Assembly: GCA_025084515.1 (NCBI GenBank)
Contig: JAJAGP010000342.1
Location: 298,001-362,000, forward strand
From: Ancistrus triradiatus
Taxonomy: Eukaryota; Chordata; Actinopteri; Siluriformes; Loricariidae
Length of the DNA: 64,000 nucleotides
Reading direction: 5' to 3'
Below the pieces are notes generated by a model. That model made no database searches, had not been told where the DNA came from, and was given only the letters and a program-made list of their open reading frames with translations. Below, piece after piece: positions 22,545-33,235 of this stretch (its first letter is position 1; every line of letters starts with the position of its first letter). A program made the translations under genes and the position numbers.

Positions 22545-23155
22545 AGGCTCCTAGAAGCTACTTTTGGGTAGTGTACCTTTCGGTGAGAGATCGTTGCTGC
22601 TAGACATGCCTCTACAATGCCCTGAAAGATATTTTGCCCAGCTGACAGAGGTGGCGTATCTTTGGACTGAGAGAAGCAGGATGGTCATTTCAACAAATTG
22701 CCCACCATTGAGGCTGATCTGACCTAGCTTTTAGGAGGCGTTGGGAGGAGTGGTTCTGTGAGGTCATGCACACACAGCAAACAGGCCCCGGACAGCCCAG
22801 GCAGACCACCAGTAGACAGGATCGTTTGATCTGCCACAAAGCTCAAGCAGCTCCCACTGTTGTATTGTCCACCACACAGACATAAGTGGTACCTTCACTA
22901 CACACCCCTGTCTAGGGTTTCCCAGGAATGTCTCCATAAACTCTTGCCAGATTGCAATACTTCCTTGGCCTGCCCAGTCACCAGATTTATCGTCAATCGT
23001 GCATTTATGGCATCAGTTGGGACGCCAATGTCAGCAAAATATGAGTGTGGAGGATCTTCAAGCCCAGCTGTGAGCAGTTGTGTCCTAGAGGCTTGCCTAG
23101 CAGTCAACAATCTCTCACCAAGAGGTATAATACCCAAAAGTAGCCTCTGACCACC
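22545..23155 (+). mobile_element. Tc1-like relic with internal deletion
   Basis: A short inverted pair, gctacttttgggta near 22558 and its complement near 23127, marks the ends. The interior matches a Tc1-type transposase whose DNA reads gactgagagaagcaggatgg, gttaggaggcg-like ttttaggaggcgttgggagg, then jumps to caggaatgtctccataaact and ttccttggcctgcccagtca, the segment holding the catalytic Glu. Roughly the middle half of the gene is deleted. The element is inactive. Confidence 0.6.
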
Positions 23156-23233
23156 TTTTTATAGAGCAGTGGAGGAAGCACTTTTACTTTTACATGCACT
23201 TCTGTGTATATGTGAGTTTTGCAGCAATCCGAC

Positions 23234-23287
23234 ATTTATACCTGGATGCTTTATTTGCAAAAACAAATAAAGCATCCAGGTATAAAT
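23234..23287. repeat. Perfect 24-bp inverted repeat (hairpin)
   Basis: Bases 23234-23257 are the exact reverse complement of 23264-23287, separated by a 6-base loop (caaaaa). The arm contains tatacctggatgctttattt. There is no mismatch. It lies between two Tc1 relics and is not the terminal repeat of either. The stem is shorter than a typical animal microRNA precursor. Confidence 0.95.
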
Positions 23288-23296
23288 TGGCACATA

Positions 23297-24020
23297 CTGC
23301 TCAAAAAATAAAGAGAACACTTAAACAACACAATATAACTCCAAGTAAATCAAACGTCTGTGAAATCAAACTGTCCACTTAGGAAGCAACACTGATTGAC
23401 AATCAGTTTCACATGCTGTTGTGCAAATGGAATAGACAACAGGTGGAAATGATTGGCAATTAGCAAGACACACTCAGTAAAGGAGTGGTTCTACAGGTGG
23501 GGACCACAGACCACTTCTCAGTGCCTATGCTTTCTGGCTGATGTTTTGGTCACTTTTGAATGTTGGTGGTGCTTTCACACTCGTGGTAGCATGAGACGGA
23601 CTCTACAACCCCCACAAGTGGCTCAGGTAGTGCAGCTCATCCATGATGGCACATCAACGCGAGCTGTGGCAAGAAGGTTTGCTGTGTCTGTCAGCGTAGT
23701 GTCCAGAGGCTGGAGGCTCTACCAGGAGACAGGCCAGTACACCAGGAGACGTGGGGGAGGCCGTAGGAGGGCAACAACCCAGCAGCAGGATCGCTACCTA
23801 CGCCTTTGTGCAAGGAGGAACAGAAGGAGCACTGCCAGAGCCCTGCAAAATGGCCTCCAGAAGGCCACAAATGCGCATGTGTCTGCACAAATGGTTAGAA
23901 ACTGACTCCATGAGGATGGTATGAGGGCCCGACGTCCACAGATGGGGGTTGTGCTCACAGCCCAACACCGTGCAGGATGCTTGGCATTTGGCAGAGAACA
24001 CCAGGTTTGGCAAATTTGCC
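23297..24020 (+). mobile_element. Tc1-like element, 5' half only
   Basis: The left end is actgctcaaaaaataaagag, continuing aacacttaaacaacacaata and aactccaagt. A near-identical isolated copy of this end exists at 31489-31547. The transposase N-terminus follows and the element stops at a TA repeat near 24020, where another Tc1 family begins. The 3' half, with the catalytic core and right inverted repeat, is missing. Confidence 0.8.
23591..23905 (+). pseudogene. Tc1-like transposase N-terminal domain
   Basis: From the internal ATG the frame reads MRRTLQPPQVAQVVQLIHDG, then TSTRAVARRFAVSVSVVSRG and an Arg-rich linker (RRRGGGRRRAT), then a second helix-turn-helix (NRRSTARALQNGL, VSAQMVRN). This is the bipartite DNA-binding region of a Tc1/IS630-class transposase, about 104 residues, with no internal stop. 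It ends at a stop and the element is truncated soon after, so no DDE core is present. The frame is open further upstream (23453), but that part lies in the untranslated leader. Confidence 0.75.
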
Positions 24021-24037
24021 AATTTATATATATATAT

Positions 24038-25628
24038 AGGCTTATAAAGGCTTCAAACATAAAGATATGAAATTGTAATTTTTTGTGAAGAATCAACAAC
24101 AAGTGGGACACAATCATGAAGTGGAACGAAATTTATTGGATATTTTAAACTTTTTTTAGAAGTAAAAAACTGAAAAGTGGGGCGTGCAAAATTATTCGGC
24201 CCCTTTACTTTCAGTGCAGCAAACTCACTCCAGAAGTTCAGTGAGGATCTCTGAATGATCCAATGTTGACCTAAATGACTGATGATGATAAATAGAATCC
24301 ACCTGTGTGTAATCAAGTCTCCGTATAAATGCACATGCTCTGTGATAGTCTCAGAGTTCTGTTGAAAAGCGCAGAGCAGAGAGCATCATGAAGACCAAGG
24401 AAAAACACACCAAGCAGGTCCGGATTACGTTGTGGAGAAGTTTAAGCGGATTTGGATTTACAAAAAGATTTCCCAATCTTTAAACATCTCAAAGGAGCAC
24501 TGTTGCAAGTGTCATATTGCAATGGAAGGATTATCAGACTACTGCAAATCTCCAAGACCCTGGCCGTCCCTATAAACTTCAGGCTCAAACAGGAGAAGAC
24601 TGATCAAGAGATGCAGCCAAGAGGCCCAGATCACTCTGAAATGAAAACTGCAGAGTGCTATCAGCTGAGATGGGAGGGGACTCTGTCCATAGGACAACAA
24701 TCAGTCGTATATGCACAAATCTGGCCTTTATGGAAAGAGTGGCACGACAGAAAGCCATTTCTCCAAAAGATATCCATAAAACGTTGGCCACAAGCCACTG
24801 GGAGACAACACCCAAACTTGTGGAAGAAGGTGCTCTGGTCAGACCGAACTTTTTGACCACAATGCAAAAACATTTGTTTAGTGTAAAAGCAACACAGCTC
24901 ATCACCTGAATGCACCATTCCCCACTGTCCAAACATGGTGTGGCAGCATAGCATTCATGGGTTTGGGCCTTGCTTTTCTCTTAGCAGGGACAGGGAAGAG
25001 GTAGAATGATGGGAAGATGGATGGAGCCAAATACAGGACATTCGAAAGAAAAACCAGAAAAATGTTGGAGTCTGCAAAAGACCTGAGACTGGGACGGAGA
25101 TTTATCTTCCAACAAGACAATGATCCAAAACATAAAGCAAAATCTACAATGGAGTGGTTCACAAATAAACGTATCCAGGTGTTAGAATGGCCAAGTCAAA
25201 GTCCAGACCTGAATCCAATCGAGAATCTGTGGAAAGAGCTGAAAACTGCTGATCACAAACGCTCTCCATCCAACCTCACTGAGATCCAGCTGTTTTGCAA
25301 GGAAGAATGGGCAAAAATTTCATTCTCTCGATGTGCAAAACTGATAGAGACATACCCCAAGCGACTTGCAGCTGTAATCGCAGCAAAAGGTGGCGCTGCA
25401 AAGTATTAACGCAAGGAGGCCGAATAACTTTGCACGCCGCACTTTTCAGTTTTTTATTTCTAAAAAAAGTTAAAAATATCCAATAAATGTCGTTCCACTT
25501 CACGATTGTGTCCCACTTGTTGTTGGTTCTTCACAAAAAATTACAATTTCATATCTTTATGTTTAAAGCCTGAAATGTGGCAAAAGGCTGAAAAGTTCAT
25601 GGGGGCCGAATACTTTTGCAAGGCACTG
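24038..25628 (+). mobile_element. Tc1/mariner element, left tip missing
   Basis: The inverted repeats of about 150 bp are clear: ttcaaacataaagatatgaa at 24050 and its complement near 25545-25570, plus the gtgggacacaatcatgaagt pair. The right end reaches caaggcactg at 25628, the family's terminal word. The left outermost 50 bp are absent, replaced by a short TA repeat at the junction with the preceding element. The gene reads on the plus strand. Confidence 0.9.
24389..25409 (+). pseudogene. Tc1 transposase, frameshifted
   Basis: It starts at the ATG giving MKTKEKHTKQVR. The N-terminal helix-turn-helix region is broken by indels near 24440 and 24530. The middle (24655-24860) gives MERVARQKAISPK and the first catalytic Asp in WSDRTF, after which a stop occurs. 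The C-terminal part is open at 25017-25409: GRRFIFQQDNDPKHKAKST with the second Asp, SPDLNPIENLWKEL with the catalytic Glu, then LAAVIAAKGGAAKY and a normal stop. All three DDE positions are present but in different frames. Family length is about 340 residues. Confidence 0.85.
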
Positions 25629-25939
25629 TGTATGTATATATATATATATACCTAAGATCATAAAATGCTTGTTGAAAATAGCATTTTATTGCATGTTTTA
25701 GCAAATAACCTAATATTTTTTTCCTTTGTGAGAATGTCTTTAATGAGGGTGTAACCTGAATATTAAAATTTTTAGAATTGTACCGTAAATGTATTAACTA
25801 ATTTTTACTGTTTACTTCATCTTAAAATAAAAGCTTGTGTAAATGGAACATGGAAAATAATATTTTGTGGAGAAGTAGTTGGTGAAAATGACATACAGTA
25901 TCGGTATAATACATTTGTATATCACACCATTAATCATTT
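25629..25939. other. AT-rich DNA
   Basis: A short TA repeat (25634-25650) follows the Tc1 end. No gene recognised. Confidence 0.45.
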
Positions 25940-26033
25940 AATAATAATAACAATAATAATGATTAATAATAATAATAATAATAATTATTATTATTATTCA
26001 TTATTATTGTTATTATTATTATTATTATTATTG
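25940..26033. repeat. AAT/ATT repeat forming a long palindrome
   Basis: About 44 bases of AAT-type repeat are followed directly by about 50 bases of ATT-type repeat. Even the interruptions mirror each other: acaataataatga in the left arm and tcattattattgt in the right. It can fold as one long hairpin. Confidence 0.9.
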
Positions 26034-26167
26034 TAAAGAATTTTATTTAGTCTTCACCATAAGTTGCAAAACAAATAGTCATAATTCTGAGTAATCTTCA
26101 ACTTCAGGTTACTATATTGTATATTTCTAGTACATGTTTTATGGCTTGTTTGTTCAAATTTGTGTGT

Positions 26168-26200
26168 GTATATATATATATATATAAATATATATATATA

Positions 26201-26255
<55 letters not shown>

Positions 26256-26256
26256 G
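26168..26256. repeat. (TA)n microsatellite
   Basis: About 90 bp of TA with a few phase breaks. Confidence 0.95.
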
Positions 26257-26340
26257 GATGTGTATTGTGTTTTTTTACTTAGCTTAATGCAGTGAAGTCA
26301 CTATTTCTGAAAGCTAATTTCCGTAGTTCTTAAGACTTTT

Positions 26341-26380
26341 GCATAAATACTTATAAATACTTATAAATACCTATAAATAC
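26341..26380. repeat. 10-bp tandem repeat
   Basis: Four consecutive units close to ttataaatac. Confidence 0.85.
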
Positions 26381-28005
26381 TTATGCACATTAGCAATAAT
26401 TATAATTGTTACAATATTCTTTCTGAACTCTTATATAGGTACATTTAAAATGTCCTCTTTTTAAGAAATGTTGGCAGAAAGACACAACAAAATTTGCTTC
26501 TGAACCGGTTAAAAGAACTGTGTGGAAGGCTACTGATTACATTCTCTCTCTTTGTGGTGCAAGTAGACCGTGCACATGAGATGTTGTGTTAGAATAGTAC
26601 AAAAGCAGAACTTCGGCTCTGATAAGAAGACAAATGGCATAGAAAAGAATGTCTGTTATTAAGCAATGTCTACTTTATCTTTGCTGCCCACAGTGGTCAG
26701 CATATCCTGTTTGCATTTACAATGACTTTGGTGTCTGACGTCATGACACTTCTGTAGTTTTTACCCGAGCACCGAGATGAATGGTGCAATAAAGAAGTCA
26801 ACAGAATCTCCCTTCCATGGGAGTTTGTGGTTTGTGGTGCATGAGGTGTGTGCAGTGTTGGCAAATTTATATATCACTGGTCCCCACAAAGTACTTTGAG
26901 ACAAAGTATTGTACCTAGGCAGGATAGATATGCATCAATCATAAATGGTTTGAAATGATACTTTATAAACCTGTACTGAACAAAGAAGCTTAGCTGAATG
27001 CTTGGAGGTCTAGTAAACAATAAAAATTTTATTATCACAAGCTTGTGCCTATAATTTGATAACTGAATTCAGTTATCATTATTTCTTATTTGCAGGATGA
27101 TTCTTTATTATCTCAGGCGGAAATACAGCCTTCACATAATTGAATTACAGTAGGTAAAGAGGCTTGATTTTATACATTTATACATCTCTCACATTCACAA
27201 ACACAGATACACAAGCACTCAAATTATCATTGTTTCACAGTCAATGCACTTCAGTGATAGGCCATGTGATCTGGGATAAGAAAGAAGCTAATTCCCCATG
27301 AGATCTCACAGCACAGTTCAGTTAACATGTCTGCAGTATTTTAGGGGTTATATCATAAACATATAGCAGGGTCACTTTACATGACCTGAACAAAATAACA
27401 AAAGTCTCATATACTCATATTTTTCCTTATTCTGGTCAGGAACTTAACATAAAATCTAAATTGTGTTCAGTGAACACAATTTAATCTGCTGATATTTGAC
27501 TTATAAACTACTGCAATCGATCTTTTACCTGGTTGAAATTGTAGATCTGTGAAATCAATGAAGGAGGTCTAACTCCACTCATTTACGGTTTTGAGAATAG
27601 TTGAAATGTAAAAGTTAAAAAATGCTGTAATTGTCCTAAAACCACCTAATACAAGAAAATGTTTGCAAAATGTTAAACAATTTGTTCATTCCGGGAATTC
27701 CAGGCAGAATTTTAGTGCTCCTAGTCTGTGTGTAGAAAGCGGAAATAAAATTGCACTTCCAGTATCTACCCAGAGGTGGCAGTCTATCCACAGGACTCAG
27801 TACTTTTCGACTGGACTTGATCTGCGATCAGGATGCTAGTCAATCTGTTAAAAGTCTGCAAAATATGTACAATTTACACAGTAAATTTTGTTTTACGGAC
27901 ACATTGCAGGCTACTTGTACAGCATTCCTAATCTAATCAAGTAATCAAAGTATGTGAATTCTACATCGAGTTAACCTCAGAGTCACCGATTTTATTCAAA
28001 TTTCA
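26381..28005. other. Mostly unique non-coding DNA
   Basis: About 1.6 kb with no gene or transposon recognised. It includes the candidate regulatory block at 26500-26840. Confidence 0.4.
26500..26840. promoter_or_regulatory. Candidate conserved non-coding block with CRE
   Basis: Unique sequence with balanced composition. It contains a palindromic CRE, TGACGTCA, at 26736-26743, GATA-like words (tctgataagaag, actttatctttgc) and cctgtttgcatttac. No open frame of note. Role inferred. Confidence 0.3.
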
Positions 28006-28007
28006 TG

Positions 28008-28800
28008 CAACCCCATCTCAGAAAAAGTTGGTACACTATGGAAAAAGGAAAAATGATAAACTTGCAGTGTTCCTTACATTTACTTTTATTCATTGCAGAC
28101 AGTATGAACCCAAGATTTTTCATGTTTTGTCTGGACAACTTCACTTAATTTGTTAATATACACACATTTCGGACTTCTGAACACAATAAACGTACACAGT
28201 ATATACTGTATAATGGTCCGTCCCAGACGCCTTAGAGTCAGAGAAATCAACACCACTTCTGGACATTGTTAAGACAAGGCTTTGCACAGTAAAGTTTTAA
28301 GTGGTATTTGTAATTTTAACCAGTAACCTATTGTGTGTTAATGTAATCCCTTGCCCATGTGGTTCTATCGGCTATTGATGAATGACAGTTCTTAATGCAG
28401 TGCCATCTGAGGGATCAGAGATCACGCGTGTTCTGCTTAGGCTTTTGCCCTTGCCCTTTACAGAATGAAAAATTCGTCCGGATTCCTTGAATCGTTTAAT
28501 GATATTATGGACTGTAGAGGGACAAATATGCAAATCCCTTCCAATCTTTCTTTGAGGAACATTGTTTTTAAACATTTCAACAATTTTCTTACACATTTGT
28601 TCATAAATTTGAGATCCCCTGCCCACCTTTACTCCTCAAAGACTCTTCCTGGATGCTGCCTTTGTACCAAATCATGATTACAATCACATGTTGACATCAC
28701 CTGTCTGAAATCACATCATTATTCAGTTTTTTTTACCTCACTTCTAGCCCTAAATTGCCACTGATCCCAGCCTGAAATGCAACACACAGTTAAGGTTGAA
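28008..28800 (-). mobile_element. Tc1-like element, partial
   Basis: The left end begins ccccatctcagaaaaagttg and ggtacactatgg. A relative of this end occurs at 44243. The minus-strand interior encodes a transposase DNA-binding domain at 28372-28626. The catalytic part between about 28100 and 28370 is mostly deleted and the right end is decayed. Confidence 0.65.
28372..28626 (-). pseudogene. Tc1-like transposase DNA-binding fragment
   Basis: The 84-codon minus-strand frame starts MGRGSQIYEQMCKKIVEMF. It continues NNVPQRKIGRDLHICPSTV and HNIIKRFKESGR, which is a helix-turn-helix of the kind opening Tc1-class transposases. The downstream linker is altered (VKGKGKSLSRTRVISDPS) and the catalytic domain is absent. 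The start is the first ATG of the domain and matches family starts. Confidence 0.65.
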
Positions 28801-29104
28801 CCAATGTTTTTGTTTGTGTATTAATATGAATCATTATGGTTTTACTACAGTGCTTTGGTTATCCATGCTATAAAAGCATTCTGTTTGTGTTACTGAACCA
28901 CACGGTGAGTGGTATGACCACAAAGCCAACCTAAGCCATAAGTGTTTGGGCTGAGATAATTGCTGTAACGTCTTGCACTATTTACTGCCAGAATACTGAA
29001 ATCACATTATCTGTGACATATTATTTTCTTTATAATTATAAACTTTTTAAAGTCATGATTTCATGGTAGTTTTTACATTACAGTAACAATATTCACTACT
29101 ACCC
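28801..29104. other. Unassigned DNA
   Basis: No gene or repeat recognised. Confidence 0.4.
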
Positions 29105-29445
29105 TATAGAGGAGTCCCAGTGGCGCAAGTGAGCACTGTTGCCTCACGGCTCCAAAGATCCTTTTTTTGATTCTGCCTGTATGGAGTTGCGTGCTCTTCC
29201 TGTGTCTGCATGGGTTTCTCCAGGCACTTCGGTTTCTTCCCACAGTCCAATGACATGTGTTAGGTCAGGTGGTGTCTCTAAAGTGTCCCAGTGTGAGCAT
29301 GTGCCCAGTTATGGATTGGCATCCTGTCCAGAATTGGGACCTGGCTTGTGCCGTCTGATGCCAGTTATGCACTGGCTCCTCGCATCCCTGAACTGGACGA
29401 TCCTAGTATAGAAATGAATGAATGATCTGAATGAATGAATGAACG
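29105..29445 (+). mobile_element. SINE, L2/Mermaid type
   Basis: Plus orientation: cccagtggcgcaagtgagca (decayed head), gtgtctgcatgggtttctcc, ttcttcccacagtccaatga, atggattggcatcctgtcca, ending in a gaatgaatgaatgaacg tail. Confidence 0.85.
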
Positions 29446-29650
29446 ACATTACAATACAATCCAGAAAAGAATTCACAACATATTGCAGCACCTACTTACA
29501 TGGTATTAGTGACATAACCAATAAATGTATTTCCAAGTAAATATATGCAAAGCTCATTAGTTAACTAGGATTTTTTTTTTACTTTAGATTACCATATATC
29601 TGGACTGGGTTTCCAAACTAATGGGTAATCCAAACTATATGTACCTGTAT
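29446..29650. other. Unassigned AT-rich DNA
   Basis: No gene or repeat recognised. Confidence 0.4.
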
Positions 29651-29781
29651 GCTGTCCTTTTGGTTATGGAGGTGAAGGTTAGGGTTGGGTGTAAAGACTT
29701 CATTAAGAAGATGCAGTAATCATTATGTTAATGGAAAGTCCATAAATATACCAACATTACGTTGCCGTCTCTGTCTCTGTC

Positions 29782-29841
<60 letters not shown>

Positions 29842-29854
29842 TGTGTATATATGT

Positions 29855-29888
<34 letters not shown>
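29651..29888 (+). repeat. Dispersed repeat ending in CT/CA/GT microsatellite
   Basis: It begins gaaggttagggttgggtgt, contains catta...tcatta and aatggaaagtccataaatat, and runs into CT (29785-29820), CA (29821-29840) and GT (29857-29887) repeats. The same arrangement recurs at 50926-51150, so this is a dispersed family. The open frames through it are repeat artefacts. Confidence 0.7.
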
Positions 29889-30545
29889 AGATTTCTAATG
29901 CTTGATATGACTCAAGATCTAGTGGCTTAACCACTAACCATTATTGCTCAGTGCAACTGCAATAATTTGAGGTCAACACAAGACCTCGTTCCAAAAATCT
30001 TTAAATATTCTTTCTCAGTATTATCTCCCAAACTGCTTCATTTTTGAAGTTTAATTGTTCTGGAACAGCTCCAGTTTGGCAAGAAGGTACTTTGCATGAA
30101 AGTGGCTGTTGAATGTAACGCTTCTGGAAAGAGGAAGTTGGCTGTTTCATAGTAACTGAAAAGAGAACAAGTCAGATAATGAAAAAAGATTAATGTTAAA
30201 AGCTGAAAGCTGAAAAATCAGCCACTGTTAACAAAAGGGTTTTACCTATAGCCCTCCAGAATTATGGGCCAACCTGGTAATGATGAAAAAAGGGTTAAAA
30301 GAGATTTACCTTTCTGTGAGTTAGCTTAATCTCATACTGAAAAATGAGAACCCAATCTTTAATTTAAGCTTTGATTTAAATTTAGACTGTGAATAAAATC
30401 TCTTCAAGAAAAATATTTTGAACAAAACGATATGTACTACAATTATTGGCTCCCCTGCAAGTAATACTTTGTACAATTTTCCATTAAAACAGCATATTAC
30501 ATCTTACATATTACATGATCCATTATAGCATATCTGTAATATATG
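29889..30545. other. AT-rich non-coding DNA
   Basis: No gene or repeat recognised. Confidence 0.45.
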
Positions 30546-30549
30546 TGTC

Positions 30550-31478
30550 ATTGTATTACCAATGTATCATCATTGGATCATTTATGGAAGTATGTGAACC
30601 TTTGCTTCTAGTATCTGGCCCCCCTGTGCAGAAATAACTGCAACTAAACGTTTGCAGCAACTGTTGAGCAACTTTAGGATACTGGTGGGTTTCTTCACAT
30701 GAACTGTTCGCTTCAGGTCCATCCATGACATTCTTATTCGATTAAGGGCACGACTTTGACTGGACTACCAAAACATTACCATTATTCTTTGACCATTTTT
30801 TGGTACAACTGTTTGGGTGCCTTGCTGAATGTTCTGCTGAGATTCAATTCATGGAAAGAGGTCTTTACATAGTTCAGAATGTATTGTTTCGTCAATGATG
30901 GCATGCCATGCTGACCCAGATGCAGTAAAACAGGCCAAAACTGTAAGATAATCAACATGTTTCACAGAAATGAAATAAGGTTCTTATGCTGGCATGCAGT
31001 GTTTTTCTTTCTCCAGACACAATACTTCTCATTTAAACAAAGGTTCTAAGTTGGCATCATCAATCCACAAAATGTTTTTCCAGTAGCCTTCTGGCTTGTC
31101 CATGTGATCTTTACCAAACTATAGACAGGCAGCAATGTTCTTTTTGGAGATCATTGGCTATCTGCTTGCAACTCTGCCATGCACGCCACTGTTATTCAAT
31201 GTGTTACGTATAGCGGACTCATGAACATTAACACTAGCTATTGTAAGAAAGGCTGTTGAGGCCTTTAGTTGCCTCAAAAGTACCCTGGGTTCCTTTGTGG
31301 CACCATGAACTATAACATACACTGCTCTTGGATTGGTCTTTGTTGGTTGACCACGCCTCAGACCTCTGTTCTTTAAATACAACAGGGCGCCCACTCATTC
31401 CTATTTTTGTCATCCAATTCATTGGAATCAACAGACTAATTTCACATTAAAAATCCTAATCCTAGTGAAACATATATA
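30550..31478 (-). mobile_element. Tc1/mariner element, old copy of the 8407 family
   Basis: Minus orientation and strongly diverged. Recognisable landmarks from left to right: ggaagtatgtgaacctttgc, cccctgtgcagaaataactg, ttcttatgctggcatgcagt, ttttccagtagccttctggc, aatgttctttttggagatca and tctgttctttaaatacaaca. Both outer inverted repeats are largely gone. Confidence 0.8.
31158..31394 (-). pseudogene. Tc1 transposase N-terminal fragment
   Basis: The minus-strand frame contains RRGQPTKTNPRAVYVIVHGA, then KEPRVLLRQLKAST and SVNVHESAIRNTLNNSGVHG to RVASR. These are the linker and second helix-turn-helix of the 8407-family transposase. The catalytic part further along the minus strand is broken by many stops and indels (the QQ-Asp and DLNP segments are readable only in fragments). 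Confidence 0.75.
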
Positions 31479-31488
31479 TATATATGTA

Positions 31489-31547
31489 TATACTGCTAAA
31501 AAAAATAAAGGGAACGCTTAAACAACACAATATAACTCCAAGTGTTT
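31489..31547 (+). repeat. Isolated end of the 23297-type Tc1 family
   Basis: The sequence actgctaaaaaaaataaagg, aacgcttaaacaacacaata and taactccaagt matches the left end of the element at 23297 almost base for base, then stops. No transposase follows. Confidence 0.8.
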
Positions 31548-31789
31548 TTTGAGCTATATACCAGCTATTTGAATGGTACAAACTGACTTAGCATTTCTAC
31601 CTTGTCCCTTGTGTATGCACTTTCTTCTTCAATTTCTCTTGTTGCAGGTGCTGTCTTCTCTGATTTCCATTGAGAAGAAGTGCAGGTGAGCTTCACTTTC
31701 CGACAACATGATACTTCACACCTGCTAGCTGCCTGATTGGAAGGCTTGGGGGCCATCCTGTCTGTAATTACACTAGTGGCAGTGGTGCT

Positions 31790-32115
31790 GTGATTATCAG
31801 TGTATATGTGCTGGTGTGTGTGTCAAGAGTAATTAGGGGTGTGTGTGTGTGTGCCTGGTAGCACTGGTAGCGCTGGTGTGTGCATGTGTGTTAGCTGTAA
31901 TTACAGTATTTTAATGGCTGCATGGTGATCAAGTGTCAGTAAGGCGCGGCACAGACTAATTACTATGTGGGCAATTGAGTGATACAACACAACCCCTTGC
32001 ACTCTGTCAGTGTTAGAGAAGCATTTGGTATTTGACATCTTTGTTCTGTTTAAGAGTGATAGAGAGAGAGAACAAGCAGGTGCTCTAGGATTACACTGGA
32101 TGCCCCCAAGATGTA
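31790..32115. promoter_or_regulatory. Candidate conserved non-coding block, homeodomain-site rich
   Basis: GT-rich sequence leads into a unique block. It contains the 12-bp palindrome CTGTAATTACAG (31895-31906), a second TAATTA in cagactaattactatgtggg, and a gcaattgagtg NK-type word, with gcatggtgatcaagtgtcag between. No coding frame and no repeat signature. The clustering of homeodomain cores suggests an enhancer, untested. Confidence 0.35.
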
Positions 32116-33235
32116 GTGCACATGTCCCTGAGCTCCAAATTGCTTGAACAAAATTTACTCACTCACATGTTTGTTTGTTTTTTTCTTTTTTATAAATGTG
32201 AGTCAATAGTTATAAAATAATAGTTATATAAATAACTAGCTATAAGTAAATGTTTGTAAGAAAGTTGAATCTATATATTTAACTTTAAGATTGTCCATCC
32301 ATTCACATATTTGCTTCTCGTTTGTTTAATTAAAGAGAATTAAGGAGCATAATCATCCATTAATTTGTAAGTTTAAAGTTGTTCTAAACTATCAATAATA
32401 AATAAATATATTTGTGTTTTGGCTATTTAATGTATTATACCATCTGGTAAAACGTACATAAAGTCAATTATTAGTTTGTTTAATCTCCAATTTCATTCTC
32501 AATCTAAAATTAGTTCATTTATAATTATAAAGAAATAACCAATAATTGGTGCAGGCAGGATGGTAAGTATAGCCTCTATTACGAGTAGATTTGTATGGAA
32601 TATAAAAAGTTTTTTTCACTCATTATAATTACAGCATATTCTGTGTGAGAATATATACTTTGCTTATATGTCCATATTTTATATTTATTTGTCATTCAAC
32701 ATTTTGTAAGATCCAAAGCATTTGATGAGTGACTGTCATTCTGTCACTGTTGCTGTTGTTTGTGCTATGTATGGCTTAATCTCTCTGCTACTTGTCAGGA
32801 TGATGATAGTTGATGGATGATGGTAGTTATGATGATGATGATGATGATGATGAAGCTGGAGAGGCTAACGCTGCTTCTGTTCATGATGACAGAATGATGA
32901 TTATATTGGATTTGCCAGGGTCTCCAGGAAGTAGTCCTCTATTTATGAGGGATCACCATTAGAAGGAAGAATTAGTGTTTGTGGTTCCTTGGAGAATGTC
33001 TCTCAACTGTGTGCTTAGTAAAGGTTACAACTGGTGTAGCTCATACAGGCTAAGTTCTTAATTCCTATGTAAATACATATTTGTGTAATTATGCATAAAA
33101 AAGTAATAAAACTGCATACAAATGTTATTTAAACGTACCACACTTGAAGCAGTTGTGAAGCACATTTGAAGTGACTTGTTATAGCATTTTATAAGGTTAT
33201 ATATTTTCATTGATTTATAATATGATACAATGTAT
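32116..33235. other. AT-rich non-coding DNA
   Basis: No gene is recognised. A short GAT repeat lies at 32826-32853. Confidence 0.45.

Noticed and set aside
29685..29934. Open frames on both strands
   Set aside because: Both are translations of CT/CA/GT repeats.
31648..31685. Possible 38-base exon between tttctcttgttgcag and CAG|GTGAGC
   Set aside because: Both splice words are good, but the putative exon is tiny, and a minus-strand open frame (31565-31756) overlaps with no recognisable protein. Too weak to annotate.
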